DNA of 64,000 bases, from the NCBI GenBank assembly GCA_964006375.1, contig OZ023267.1, positions 29,076,739-29,140,738 of the forward strand. The letters are read 5' to 3'. The notes under the pieces are model-generated. The model was given only the letters and a program-made list of their open reading frames with translations. It ran no database searches and was not told the DNA's origin. A program made the translations under genes and the position numbers. Source of the stretch: Tillus elongatus (Eukaryota > Arthropoda > Insecta > Coleoptera > Cleridae). The first letter of the stretch is position 1, and every line of letters starts with the position of its first letter. Below are positions 39,189-53,596 of the stretch, piece by piece.

Positions 39189-39251
39189 AAATAGCTCAGT
39201 GGTAGCGCGCTTGTCTTGTACGCAGAAGGTTACGTGATCGATTCCGGCTCG
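39189..39251 (+). ncRNA. tRNA-like sequence with intact A and B boxes
   Basis: TAGCTCAGTGGTAGCGCGC (A-box), CTTGTCTTGTACGCAGAAGG (anticodon-like arm) and GATCGATTCCGGCTC (B-box) are followed by a run of nine T, a pol III terminator. The acceptor stem is not formed. It may be a pol III-transcribed tRNA-like RNA of the repeat. Confidence 0.5.
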
Positions 39252-39777
39252 TTTTTTTTTTGTTTTATTTTGACATTTGGAGAAACAATAGTGTACAGAT
39301 TTCATACGTTTTGAACAATATATCATTTTTGTTTAAAACGCCTAAATAACTTTGTCACCTTTGAGTCTGAAATTATACTTTTCAGCAGATGTTTTGCTAT
39401 TGTTGATATTGAAGAAACCGGTTTGATTAGGTTGACTGAAACAAAATCATTCAGGAGATTAATAACTGAAAATACCTGCTTAGTTTATAATTTGGCAGAT
39501 ACTTTACTTTTCTAAATATGAATTAGGTTTCCTTCTGGAAAGCTTTTGTAACTTTAATGAATTTTGTAATACAAGTTTATTTTAATGAAACTTACACTAT
39601 CTATAGATATAGCAAAATTTAATTTTTTAGCTTCATTAGAAAAATGAGTTTTGGGCAGTTAGAACACAAGATTTTCTTGATAATCAATAGATATCAATGG
39701 TAACACTTTCGAAAGAATTTTTCAAATGTGCGCGTACTAGAACCTCTAAAATCAATCTTCAAGATGTGTATAAGTTT

Positions 39778-40132
39778 GTGTGTGTGTTTTGTTTCTTTAA
39801 CGTCGGCCTATTTCCGCGACTATGGCCGATCACCGACGCCAGGGAGCAGTTTCACCTCACTATCCTGAAAATTTTGCCGAACCCTTCCTTTCTGTAAGGA
39901 GGGTAGGGCTCATTAACGTGCTCAATATTGCATGGACACGGGACTGGCGGCTTTACGCCCCCTCCGAAGGGCGGAACGTGCAGACATTCAACTTGTTCAA
40001 GTACAATGCCAGAACCTCGGTTGATGTTAATGTTACAGTTTGTACTGAAAAGGTGAAACGAGAACCCTGGTATCCAACCCAGTACCCTTCGGTTCAGAGA
40101 CACAAGTTCTTACTCCTGAACCACCAAGGCTC
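39778..40132 (-). mobile_element. tRNA-derived SINE with 13-bp target duplication
   Basis: TGTGTATAAGTTT flanks it exactly (39765-39777 and 40133-40145). On the minus strand the 355-bp insert starts with a tRNA-like head (GAGCCTTGGTGGTTCAGGAG, then GGTACTGGGTTGGATACCAG as B-box). It continues through a GC-rich body and ends in AAAGAAACAAAACACACAC. The inverted partner repeat lacks it, which confirms the insertion. The 120-codon frame crossing it is incidental. Confidence 0.9.
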
Positions 40133-40237
40133 TGTGTATAAGTTTAAAGTATTAATTTTAGTACTATGCAGTATAATTATATAGTGTACAATTCTTATGA
40201 AAATTCACTACTATAACGCGTTTGCTGCGTCCCGAAA

Positions 40238-40668
40238 TATTCTTTTCTACTAGTTACTGATTTTTTTATACCTCATGGGTCATCATATATTATTTATAAC
40301 GATTAGTTGCTACTTATACGACAAAATTGATTTGAATTATTTTGCTCTAATTGGCATTGATTGGAAGTTACACAGAATGTTTGACTAAATTTGTCATATT
40401 GTTGATAAACAGTAAGCTACCGAAATTGCAGTTTTCAGAAGTTATTATCTTTAATGTCCGTAATTATTAACGTTTATTATTCTACAATATCAGGATTACG
40501 TCACAAGCCAGTTTTTAGTTTTTTCATCTTAACCGGGTTTCACTACATTCCAATTTAATATACGAATTCCAGGTACCCATATGATGTTATGTAATGATGA
40601 CTTCGATAAGGTAATAAAGTGCCTATTTATTAAATATAATTCACAGGAAACTTGTTTAAGTAAGAAAG
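40238..40668. other. AT-rich noncoding stretch
   Basis: Nothing recognised. Confidence 0.5.
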
Positions 40669-41401
<733 letters not shown>

Positions 41402-41423
41402 CAACAATCAAAACGGAAAATTA

Positions 41424-41510
41424 GAGCCTCGGTGGTAAGAACATGTGCCTCTGAACCCAAGGATACTGGGTTCGATTCCCAGGGTTCCCCTTTCACATTT
41501 CAGTTCATTT
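41424..41510 (+). mobile_element. SINE head fragment (tRNA-like)
   Basis: GAGCCTCGGTGGTAAGAACA and GATACTGGGTTCGATTCCCA match the head of the SINE at 39778-40132, with eight bases missing in the A-box. It has no SINE body and abuts the 3' tail of LINE-A copy 4. Confidence 0.65.
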
Positions 41511-41514
41511 TTTA

Positions 41515-42719
41515 TTTTATTTTTTATTTCAACAACAACCACGACGGCTCACAGCCTAAATACTATCGTACCGTTGGTGTCGACAAGGAGGAAAGAGGCA
41601 ACTTGTTAATTCTGGACTTGAAGGTTCGGAGGAGAAGGAAAAATATGTGCCGGCAAAGAATTCCACAACTTAGAAGTCCTCGGGACAAAAGAGCGAACAT
41701 AACAAGATGTTCTATATCTGGTGATCTGGACAGTAAAAGGGTGCATTTGCTCTGTTCCCCTGGTAGATCTGTTGGGGGCAGCAGGTAGAGGAACTATGGA
41801 AGAAAACTCCTCTGAGCAGTGCCCGTGCAGATACCTATAAAAGATACAGAGGGCACCAACCGCACGTCGGTGGTCAAGGGATGACAGCTTTTGGGTGAGG
41901 GTAGGGTCACCGATCAGACGTATAGCTCTCTTCTGATTGGAGTCCAGGATAGCGAGTGTAGAAGCGGCAGCGGCACCCCAGATGTGAGAGCAGTATTCGA
42001 GGTTTGGCCTTATTTGTGAAGTGCATAAGGTATAGAGATTAGCTGGTGAAAAGTATTTGCGAGCCCGGAAGAGGAAACCTAATTTCTTAGCAGCCGCTTT
42101 TGCAATTGATGTGACATGTTGGTGCCAATTGAGATTTCGATCCACGGAAACGCCAACAAGTGAAAAAGACTCATTACTTTGAATAACTTGGTTGTTCATT
42201 GTGATGGGTCTAGGTCTAGTGTATATCTTATGGGATAGAAAGCAAGACTGAGATTTGGTGGAGTTGAATTGTACAAGATTTCCACTTCCCCAGTCTAATA
42301 TTGTTTGGAGATCCACAGAGTCAGAACCCTCCATGAGTCTGCGATCCTCATCTAATTGGGCTAAAGAGACTGGCTTAGTATATTTGAGTGGAGAGTGCTG
42401 TCATCCGCGTAACTGTGAACTGGTTGGATGTGCTAGAGAGGAGGTTATTGATGTGGAGAAGAAACAAAGTAGGGGCTAAAGCTGAACCTTGAGGGGCTCC
42501 TGCATTAATTGGATACAGTTTAGAGGAATGGCCATCCACGACAACAGAAATGCTCCCGTTGGAAAGGAAATTTGCTGTCTAGGTACAGAGTTTTGGTGGT
42601 AGGCCATAGGCCGGAAGTTTATTAAGCAGCGCTGCGTGCCAGATCTGCTCGAATGCTTTGGATATGTCTAGAGTGACAATTTGGGATTCACCGTGTAGTT
42701 CCATAGACTTGCTCCAAGA
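41515..42719 (-). pseudogene. LINE-A copy 4: 5'-truncated, minus strand
   Basis: The minus strand gives an RT start fragment (42779-42579: VTLDISKAFEQIWHAALLN), then after a frame break the 242-codon thumb region (42334-41606: SVDRNLNWHQHVTSIA, LYTLCTSQIRPNLEYC). The YADD block near 42405 lies across the break. The tail TTTATTTCAACAACAACCAC marks the 3' end. The 5' truncation at 42719 abuts a PLE terminal-repeat fragment. Confidence 0.85.
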
Positions 42720-42752
42720 ATGTGTTGTGGTGATTTGGATTCTCCAAGTGTC
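42720..42752 (+). mobile_element. PLE terminal-repeat fragment
   Basis: TGTGTTGTGGTGATTTGG and TTCTCCAAGTGT match 2770-2801, just downstream of hammerhead motif 1. Confidence 0.65.
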
Positions 42753-43550
42753 CTTATCAGTGCTCATCACAGGTTCCAATCTTCACTTAGTATACCTACC
42801 TAATCTATACATCAGTTATCTCTTTACAATGTCACTTTTAAATATTATAATAATATAATTATTAATATTACACAACAATTGTTTGATTCATGTTGGATTG
42901 TTTTGGTTTTTTTTCACAATTTGAGGATAGATTGGGATGAATATTCGCCTAGGGACCCACCGAGGCTCATAGGCATGTACGTACTGAATTGGGCCACGGA
43001 AAGACTGGGTATACAAAAGGACAGACATGAGGATTTATGTTCTGTACATCTGACTACGAAATAGAAGAAATCACTTTAAAACTACTTTTTAACGAGGTCA
43101 AAAAATCGCTACCACAGCGCACTTACGTCAGAACTTTGATATTATTTTTGTTTAAATTGGCCTCCGCATTGAAAATTAATGTAACAAGTAAGACAAATAA
43201 TTTGGTAATAATTGAGTTCAAGGCGAAACATATTTACGTATCTATTTTTACTTTAAAACATTTCGAGATTCCACTTCACTGAAATGTAAAAAGCATCGTT
43301 AATGATTACATTTCCAAATCACTTACCAATGCCTTTTAAAAAGTCTATATTCTGATAACAAAAACAAGCTACGGGCATTCTAAAAATTACCAGAAACTAC
43401 TTCGAGGACATTGTGAATGGATCTACATTTTAATCTTTAAAGATAAATATTTCCTGTAAAACAAATAATGTACTAAACTTTGATATTTGCCAAAGTCAAT
43501 AAATGTGAAAGTATAGAGTGCGCGCCAAATTTACGGAACATACCAAATAA
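42753..43550. other. Unassigned AT-rich stretch
   Basis: A + frame at 42879-43064 reads DWDEYSPRDPPRLIGMYVLN, which looks protein-like but has no family I recognise. Confidence 0.4.
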
Positions 43551-43850
43551 AAAGTCGGGATGCACCAAGTGCGTTATAGTAGCGAATTTTCATAGAAATC
43601 GACATTTTTCTTAAATAAACGCCTATAACTTTTTTTCCTTGTAAGACGGGGATTTGAATTTTTATATGTGGTTTACTTTTATAAGGTAAACCTACGTGCC
43701 AAGTTTGGTTACCATAGCTTTGTTAGTTTTGAATATACAAATTTTTCCGAAAGAAAACCTGAAATATTCCCGGAAAAGCTGGTCTGATTTTTCTGGCTAA
43801 CGAGCTTATCCAAGCCACTTAAAAAGGAAGGCATCTGCCAAATTTCATCA
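43551..43850 (+). mobile_element. Composite-element fragment
   Basis: It begins GTCGGGATGCACCAAGTGCG and runs to CTTATCCAAGCCACTTAAAA. It meets the next, inverted copy at the place where (TA)n normally lies. Confidence 0.7.
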
Positions 43851-45075
43851 TCACACCGATAACTAAGAAAGTAATGGACAGATTTTGATCAAATTTGGTA
43901 TATTCCTTCCTTTTGGAAGTGGCTAAGATAGGTTAGCCAGGAAGATCGGTCCAGGTTTTCCTGGAAAAATTTGTGTTCTCGTTTGGAAAAAATTATATCG
44001 CCGGAAATAACAAAGTAAGGGCAACCAAATTTGGTACGCTTTTTTGTAGTTTAAAGGGTGAGCTATGTACCAAAATTTAGGTCTGTAGTTTAAAGACAAA
44101 AAAGTTATAGGCATTTAATGACAAAAAAATGGGGTTTTCGTCAAAACGTTAAAGTCGCGATTTGAAACGTCAAAATTGACAAAATTTAGGCAAAGGACGT
44201 GAAACCAATACGGGTTATGTAAAAAAAGTGTCGCAAGGAGAGTATACTGCAAACCCTTCACTTTCATCTTCAACCGTCATGGTCCTTCATTTTACTAAGA
44301 TATTTCCAGAAAATTCATTTCAAATAGACCCTTTCTCTGATGCTTTGGCAATAGTTTTAGCTAAGTTTATGGTTTAGCGGTCTATAATTTTTAGCTAATT
44401 TTCGTAGAAAAAATTCATTAATCAGGAGACCGCGACTTTAATTTTAAAAAGATTAGTTCAAATGAGTACAAACTAGGCCCCCTAGAACCCATAGCCGGGC
44501 TTAATTTCAATTTATCTGTTTACATATATACAGGCTGACGGCATTTCTACGATAACGCTGAATATGATATATGTGTTATTATACAAGATACGAGAAAAAA
44601 TTGATACGCATATAGGGTGTCTTGAGCTGCATCTTGTAAAATTATTTTGGCAATCATAAGCTGGCTCATAAGTCGTCGGTGATACCTAAACTTTTTTTTC
44701 GAACATCCCTTATATTATTTCATTTTTGCATTTTTTACCGAAAGATGATGCTTGTTTCTAATAAGTTTGCAGTAAGTGCGTTTTGGTAGCGAATTTTCAT
44801 TAAATGCTTCAAATTTCAATAACTCACTTTGCTATTAACCTAGGGTTCGTTGGCTACGTAACCAGTTTTCTCGGAAATATTTTAAGTCCATTTTCGGGAA
44901 ACTTTGTACATTTTCAAACAATAAGTTATTTCGATACAATAGGGTACATTGTTTCTACTATATAGATTATACCGATAACTAAATTGATGCCTGCTTGCAT
45001 TCAAGAGACATAATTCCTATTAAAAACATTTTTATTAAAATGCACTTCAATAACGCACTTGCTGCGTCCAGACTT
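43851..45075 (-). mobile_element. Composite TA-core element, minus orientation, middle and left parts
   Basis: A reversed middle segment (GGTTAGCCAGGAAGATCGGT to about 44400) and a nested right-end block (44440-44530) precede the left segment 44766-45075. That segment ends ATAACGCACTTGCTGCGTCC. Confidence 0.75.
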
Positions 45076-45173
45076 TTCTTCTTAATTTCTCTAAGCAAGT
45101 ATCTTCTCTCTTTAAAAGATTAAAAAGGAATGAGAATTAAAGGCTTTTTGCTACCAGACTGTATTTATTTTTA

Positions 45174-45216
45174 ACCCTACACGTTTCAGTTCATCTGACC
45201 CATCTTCAGGGGTTAA
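45174..45216 (-). ncRNA. Degenerate hammerhead-like motif 8
   Basis: The minus strand reads CTGAAGA, a weak stem II (GGGTC / GAACT), GAAAC and GTGTA. The core is complete but stem II has a mismatch. No (TA)n array lies next to it. Confidence 0.4.
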
Positions 45217-45439
45217 AGACCTAGAATATAAAAACATGGGTGTCAGAAATTATGTTTCTGGTAGGACATACATACGAGCATACAGCGCAGCACCTACCAG
45301 AAACGAAGTCGGCTGGTAAGTTTCTTGCTTCAGTTTTCTGAGACCAAAATAAGAAAATTCTGCTAGATTTTCTTGAACAAGATAGAACTGTCACGAAAGC
45401 ATACTATGGTGGTAAGATTATAAGAAGACCCTGCAAAAA

Positions 45440-45650
45440 TTGGCCAACTAGATACTGATAAAATGGGTTTTAAAGTGATTGACCACTTACTATTACCAAG
45501 TCTCAAAAAACATTTTAAAGGTAAACGATTTTTGACAAACAGGGAAGTCATACGTGCCGTTGGGGAGTGGTCTAAAGACCATGAAAAAGAGTTTTCTTTG
45601 GGGGCTTAGACCTGCTTTATGAACACTCTGCTAAATATCTAAGTTTTAGA
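45440..45650 (+). pseudogene. Mariner transposase C-terminal fragment
   Basis: LPSLKKHFKGKRFLTNREVI and RAVGEWSKDHEKEF correspond to the stretch after the third catalytic Asp of mariner transposases (FLFxxLKKxLxGxRF). A frameshift follows. The catalytic part is missing. Confidence 0.65.
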
Positions 45651-45741
45651 GGAAATTATATATAAATAAAATTATGTTTTAAAAACATATCGCATTTTCT
45701 ATTGTAGGCAAATTACTTATCAGTATTTGTGTGTCGGATAA

Positions 45742-46104
45742 CGTTTTCCGGGAACATTTTGAGTTTTGTTTCAAAAAAAAAAATTTTTATCTGAAAATTA
45801 CAACAGTATTTTAATGAAATTTGGTGGATATGTTGCCTTGTAAAAGACCTTACTACATACTGAAATTCAAATCTTTACATTTTTAGAAAACTGAGTTATT
45901 CTAATTTTTAATTTTCTTTTGAAAAAAAATTTTTCTCCGAAAATTACAAAGGTATTTTGATGAAATTTGGTGGATATATTGCTCTGGCTAAGGCCCTACT
46001 ATACACCAAAATTCAACTTTTTAAGTTTGTAGAAACTTGAGTTATTCAAATTTGAAGCATTTAATAAAAAATTACTACCATAACGCACTTGCTGCGTCCC
46101 GAAC
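45742..46104 (-). mobile_element. Composite TA-core element, short form, left part only
   Basis: Two reversed 165-bp units end at ACCATAACGCACTTGCTGCG. The (TA)n and right end are missing. Confidence 0.75.
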
Positions 46105-46117
46105 TTTTTTTTTCTTG

Positions 46118-46153
46118 CGCACCCCCAATGCATTAAGGCACGAGCCGCCACTG
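46118..46153 (-). mobile_element. hAT-type MITE end fragment
   Basis: GGCACGAGCCGCCACTG is the inverse of CAGTGGCGGCTCGTGCC, a common hAT terminal sequence. No partner end is found. Confidence 0.4.
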
Positions 46154-46155
46154 AC

Positions 46156-46741
46156 AAGATATCACCAAAAGACTTAATTACTTGCGTCTAATAAAGCAAC
46201 GATTTAACACCATTTTTTGTTTATTTTCTTTATTTCGACTTCAAAATCCAGTACCAAATTTGACGTCCGTTTATAATTATTACTAAAAAAACAAATTGTA
46301 TGCATTTTTAATCAAAGTAGTATGTAAGTGTCTCATGTTGATAATTATACGTCCACGTTTAGTGGGCGTAATTTTTTATCGATAATGAATCATTTTAACA
46401 CACTTCATTTGAGCTGGATATTTAACTGCAGATTAAATTGCAATTCTGAAATTCTAGATTTTAGAGTGCTTTGAACATCATAATAAACCCCAGCTACAAA
46501 AATACGGTTTTTTTTTTCAACATTTTGTGGGTGTGAATCTTACAGGATTAACAAATTCGAACTGCCAATACGATTTTTGAGGAATGTAGTATTTTATGCG
46601 TGTCAATGTGCCCCAGCACTGTACTAATTTTTCCCAGCAGATGAAAATGTAACTATCTTTTAAAAATGTGAAAACTCCACAGAAAATTTTTCGTCAATAG
46701 AGTATCACATCGAAGAGGAATATAAGAAGCCTAGTATTAAA
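46156..46741. other. AT-rich noncoding stretch
   Basis: Nothing recognised. Confidence 0.5.
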
Positions 46742-48397
<1,656 letters not shown>

Positions 48398-48449
48398 AAA
48401 GTCGTTCTGCAGCAAGTGCGTTATGGTAGTAAATTTTCATGAGAATAAT

Positions 48450-49396
48450 ATATAATATATTAGTGATTTTGCTTTATACTAAAATTTATAAAAAAATATT
48501 TTATTTAATTCAGAACAGTAAAAAATTGTGCTGCAAATTAAATCATAACTTCCACATAGCTGTAATAATCTACTCTCCTCAGAAGGACATTCTTATGAAA
48601 TGATTTCCATAACTTGAAATATATTGCGTTTTTAAAAAAAAATAATTTTTGGTTAAGAAAAATTGGGCGGTAATATCTAATCAACGAACTCACCCAAGTC
48701 ATTAACAAAATAAGGGTAATTGGCAAATTTGGTCCCAATCAGTGAAGCATTTTTTGAGTTATCTCTTTTCTTAATGAAAATTCACTAAAAATAGCCACAA
48801 ATTTTTTGTATTCGACAAAATTGTTACCACAAAAATTGTGTCATTGTGCCTCCCTCTTCCTTAGATTACAATGCTACACACTAAGCATTTTTCAGTGGAT
48901 AAACAGATACATTCAAATAGAAAAAATCTGCAAAGTCCTACACGGGTTCTTCAAATGTCTGATATTTTTATTGTATTTAATCCCAGTGTCCTTTACTTAA
49001 AATTGAATATGTTTTACAAACTTATAAAGTGATCATTTTGTGTCTGTAATTAAATCGTCATTCATGTAATTGTACGTCGACATCGTCGGTGATGTCATTC
49101 TGGAATGTAGAACAACAAAACAACTGTGAAACCAACATTGTTCACGTACCGCAAGCTCTCTTTGTCCAGTGGCGCCAAATTGAAATAATTATTATGACTT
49201 CCGTTAGCTACAGTTTCAAGGTATTGCACGTAATTTTATTATGACTTATTTACTATGCAGAAAGTGTCCTCACTTTCCACCGTCGTCATTAGTAAGCTTA
49301 ATGATGTAATCAAATGTTAAGGCATCATTTATTACCTTATTTATTAACCATTAAGATTTTATAATCGTTCACGAAAATCATTTACAACGTTTTACA
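48450..49396. other. AT-rich noncoding stretch
   Basis: Nothing recognised apart from composite-element traces before 48800. Confidence 0.5.
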
Positions 49397-49404
49397 ATCT
49401 TAGT

Positions 49405-49581
49405 CAGTGGCGGATTTGCCCTAAGGCCCAGTAGGCCCGGGCCTAGGGCGGCCAGATATTAGGGGCGGCCAATATAGTAAACTCATTATGTAGTCTATAT
49501 GATGGGTGCTGAGAAAGGGGCGGCTGATACTTACTACATGGCCCGGGGCCTAGGGCGGCCAAGACTGCAAATCCGCCACTG
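49405..49581. mobile_element. hAT MITE with perfect 8-bp target duplication
   Basis: ATCTTAGT flanks both sides (49397-49404 and 49582-49589). The 177-bp element starts CAGTGGCGGATTTGC and ends GCAAATCCGCCACTG, perfect 15-bp inverted ends. GGGCCTAGGGCGGCCA occurs twice inside. An 8-bp duplication with CAGTGGCGG ends is diagnostic of hAT. It has no coding capacity. Confidence 0.95.
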
Positions 49582-49782
49582 ATCTTAGTCCAACCACTTC
49601 GTCCAATATGTCAGGGATATGAACGTTTATCGCATTAAACTTTCAATAATGATTGTCCTTGCTTTGTTAAACTGTTCCATACTAAATACACATGCAGATG
49701 CTTTATCTGTGACTTCACAAGTGCTTCTTTGCTTTTTTGCAACCGATTTCGACTTTTACGTCATCGTCAGAAAGAAGACATT

Positions 49783-49909
49783 TTTAGTGAATTTTTATTT
49801 TAAAAAATTCACTAACAGAGAGGTATCGATGGTGAGACTTTGCAAAAAATTTTCAAATGAGCGCGAACTAGGACCCCTAGAACCCATATCCGGGCTCAGT
49901 TTCAATTTT

Positions 49910-50003
<94 letters not shown>

Positions 50004-50034
50004 GTTATTGTAACTTTTTAATTTGACAATGTCT

Positions 50035-50119
<85 letters not shown>

Positions 50120-50587
50120 GTATCCGATAACTCAAAAAATAATTAACCGATTTCGATGAAACTCGGCAAGTGCCTTTCTTTTGTTAATGGCTTGGATTAG
50201 TAGGTTATCCAGGAAAATCGGACTGGATTTTCCGGGATAATTTTGAGTTTTCTTTCGAAAAAAAATTTTTCTCCAAAAAGTACAAAGCTGTTTTAATTAA
50301 ATTCACTACATATATTGCCTTAGAAGAGATCTTACTACGCACCAAAATTTAACTTTCTAAGTTTATATAAAATTGAGTTATTCAAATTTCAAATTTTCTT
50401 TGGAAAAAAAATTTTTCTCCGAATATTACAAAGTTATTTCAATGAAATTTGGTGGACATATTACCTTAGGGAAGGCCTTACTACATACCAAAATTAAACT
50501 TTCTAAGTTTATAGAAAATTGAGTTATTCAAGTTTGAAGCATTTAATAAAAATTCACTACCATAACGCACTTGCTGCGTCCCGAACT
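49783..50587 (-). mobile_element. Composite TA-core element, short form, complete, minus orientation
   Basis: Hairpin TTTTTAGTGAATTTTTATTT...ATTCACTAA, right block, (TA)n split by a 38-bp spacer, CCAGGAAAATCGGACTGG, two 165-bp units and the left palindrome ending GCTGCGTCCCGAAC. Confidence 0.85.
49912..50122. repeat. Two (TA)n tracts and (TGTA)n
   Basis: TA runs occupy 49912-49998 and 50036-50107, and TGTA repeats run to 50122. Confidence 0.97.
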
Positions 50588-50684
50588 TTTTATTTTATTG
50601 AAAGAGCGTGGTTTTACCGTGCGCTTAGGTACACAGCGGTGACGTATTCCTTAAATGTTAAAAATGCATAATATCAACATATAC

Positions 50685-51620
50685 AGGGTGCCCCGCGTAA
50701 GAATGAACAGCATGGGGATCTCGGAAATCGTAAGAGATACAAGGTCGGTCAAATTAGAAAAAAGTTGCGCAATGATGAGACCTCATGAGTGGCGTTCGCA
50801 AAAATAATTATCTTTTTCTGTTTTCTAGATGTTTTGCATACACGAATTTTTTTAATTTTCGTTTTTTTTTTCTCAAATGAATCTAAAAACTATCGAAAAA
50901 TAAAAATCTGTGTGCCATTGCCACTTTTGAGCCGTACGGAGTAGCGTTAACATATTTTGAATTCAACATTTGGTTTCTGCGAAACCATCATCAACTTTTT
51001 TTTTAAATACGATCGTGGATTTTTAAAGTTAAATTGCGAAGCCTATTTTTATTATGTTTTCAACACTATGTGACACATAATTATTTTATTGAGTTTTGGA
51101 CTACAAATTGCCATTATTTTATAATTATGTTAATACGGCCCTGCTTTACCAATGTTTAACTTGGGGATTTAACGAAAGACATTCTCCAATGATAGACATT
51201 CTGGAAAATGTTATGTTTTTAATCAATATGAAAATTTAAAGTATAATGGTAATTTAAAAAGTACAGAGTGAATAATTAGATTAACGATAAACTTACAATT
51301 ACAGCAAGTGTTCAAAATTGGAACCATTTGCTTCTAAGCAACGGTACCATCTGGTCACCGTTTTATCCAGAACATTACATTTCTGGACTGATACTGTCAA
51401 ACGCATCAGTAACGCAAATAATTAATTGTTCTTCATTAAATATATCATTTTAGTAGACTCTGTTTTTAACATACCCCCAAAGAAAAAAGTCCAAGGGGGT
51501 AATATCTGGATATCTTGCCGGCCAGGATATTGTTGAGCCTGTAGAAATTTAATGTATTAGAAAATTGTTCAAATAAATAGGCATTTACATCTCTTGAATC
51601 ATGGGCAGGGGTGTCGTCAT
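50685..51620 (-). pseudogene. DD41D/mariner-type transposon remnant
   Basis: ACAGGGTGCCCCGCGTAAG at 50685 looks like the outer end. On the minus strand at 51600-51295 the transposase C-terminus reads HDDTPAHDSRDVNAYLFEQF and, after breaks, GYVKNRVY, NDIFNEEQLIICVTDAFDS and MVPLLRSKWFQF. The WGYVKNxVY block follows the third catalytic Asp in this group. The N-terminal half and the other end were not found. Confidence 0.65.
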
Positions 51621-52831
51621 GTTCAAACCAACAACTGGAGGTTCTTATGATGGCACAACATTTACGGAATACATAAAATCTGTATCATTCTACACTCTTA
51701 ATGACAGGTACTATGCGGCTCACTATCCTGCTGGCGATCTGCTGTCTCTAACTAGATCGCATGACATATATCACATCTCTGTGTTCTCCGCTGTTTTTTT
51801 CTAAATACTCTTTAGAAAACGTCCCATCCTCATTACACTTCAACAGACACTTTTTATGTTTAGAAGTGTTAAGTGGCATTAAAACATACACCGTTTTTAA
51901 AAGTCATTACAGAAGACTTCTTTATATGCTGTTATATAGGATTCTTGTCAAAATCCAGTAGTTACTTGGTGTCAGATCAGATAAATAAGGTGGACACTCT
52001 AATATAATCAATCATATATACAATCGCTATTTATGACAGATACTCCGACAACTCACTTGTGATTTGGTGCATTCACTTGATGAAGTATTAGGTCTTTTCG
52101 CAACTTTCAGCGAACTTTTTTATGGGCCATTTGTAAATAGTTAAATGTCCCAGAAAACAGTAAGCCTCAGTTTTCTTGCAGATGAATGAACCCAAAACTT
52201 CGAGGGGCCGGTGAGTCATTGTATTTTTATTACATTATCTGGCATTGGATCTAAAAATCATAGCTATCAACTTAAGATTCGTCTACAGTTAAAAAATGCT
52301 TAATATAGATTTAGTCTTGTTGGAGCGCAGGTATGACATACTGAAGGGTCCAAAGAGGTACGAAACCGGTCTGTGTCACCTGCTATACATTTTACCGCAA
52401 GTTACGGCAGAACTTGAGTGATGGTGGCTAGGTAGAGATGTGATTCAACGCCCGTCGTGCTATTAGCTAGGGGAGTGGTTGTTTTCGCTTGAGAGTTTTC
52501 TTTATACATACTGTGTGTACGTGGAAAGTGCTGTAGAAGCGAGTAGTGGTCACAAATCCAGAGATGGCGCTTTGCGCTATTATCCACTGCACATACGCAA
52601 GAATATGTAACAATTCTCTATAGCCTATGATTTTTACGTAAGAACGCATAAAGTAAGAAAAATAAAATATTGAATCCTTTGAGGAAGGTTTAATTTTATA
52701 ACAATAATATAAAAAATATTTTCAGTCAACTCAAAGCATATTTTTGAGCTGAGGCGCCGTGTAAAAACTTAAAACTTAAAAGAACGTCTGTATTTGTCTT
52801 AACAGTTTTTGACGAAGCTCCTTTCTTTCAG
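51621..52831. other. Unassigned stretch upstream of the LITAF exon
   Basis: No exon was identified. Short frames at 51601 and 51761 show no domain. It is probably intron. Confidence 0.45.
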
Positions 52832-52971
52832 TTCACCATGTCTACTGTACCATTAGGACCAAACAGCTGTTCGATAACATGCCCTTCATGTCACCAACAA
52901 GTCCACACAAGGGTGGAAAGCAAAGCCACCTCGAAAACACATCTTTTTGCCTTGCTATGCTGTCTTTTTGG
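52832..52971 (+). CDS. LITAF-domain exon of a host gene
   Basis: CTCCTTTCTTTCAG ends at 52831 and GTAAGT begins at 52972, a textbook acceptor and donor around 140 bp. Inside, from ATG at 52838, the frame reads MSTVPLGPNSCSITCPSCHQ, QVHTRVESKATSKTH and LFALLCCLFG. The CPxCH knuckle, TRVE...KTH and the hydrophobic run are the first half of a LITAF-like domain. In this family the domain binds zinc and anchors the protein to endosomal and lysosomal membranes. The second half (another CxxC) would be on a later exon, not found here. The ATG may be internal, since upstream coding could be spliced on. Confidence 0.85.
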
Positions 52972-53149
52972 GTAAGTTATGAAAGAATCAGCCAATTTTT
53001 TATGAATTTATTAAATTGAAAACACTTTACCGGGTCGTTTTTATCTGTTACGTAAATCAGCCAATTAAAAAGTAGACGCTTACAAATTATTTAAAATACA
53101 AGGTCAGTTTTCTCCAAAATATTTTGTATTAAATCTAACCCGTTTTGGC

Positions 53150-53510
<361 letters not shown>

Positions 53511-53551
53511 TTTATTTGTTTGCTGTACTTTTTGTGATTTTTTATTGTTTT

Positions 53552-53596
53552 ACGTGGACTGCAGTTTCGAACTGTGCCGGTTCATCATCAGCACGC
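53552..53596 (-). ncRNA. Hammerhead-like motif 9, best-formed in the window
   Basis: On the minus strand: GCGTG, CTGATGA, T, GAAC, loop CGGCACA, GTTC, GAAA, palindrome CTGCAG, TC, CACGT. Stem I pairs over five positions (GCGTG with CACGT, one G-U). Stem II pairs over four. Stem III can form A-U, C-G and U-A. The cleavage site is GTC. All core bases of a type I hammerhead are present. Confidence 0.7.

Larger units (their letters stand above)
38668..40237 (-). mobile_element. Large repeat with tRNA-like core, inverted partner of 9281-10632
   Basis: It aligns in reverse with 9281-10632 and ends with ACTATAACGCGTTTGCTGCG, the terminal palindrome. A SINE (39778-40132) has inserted into it since the two copies separated. 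No protein is encoded. Confidence 0.7.

Noticed and set aside
39822..40184. 120-codon open frame
   Set aside because: It lies antisense across the tRNA-derived SINE and its flank; no domain and no conservation in the empty partner site.
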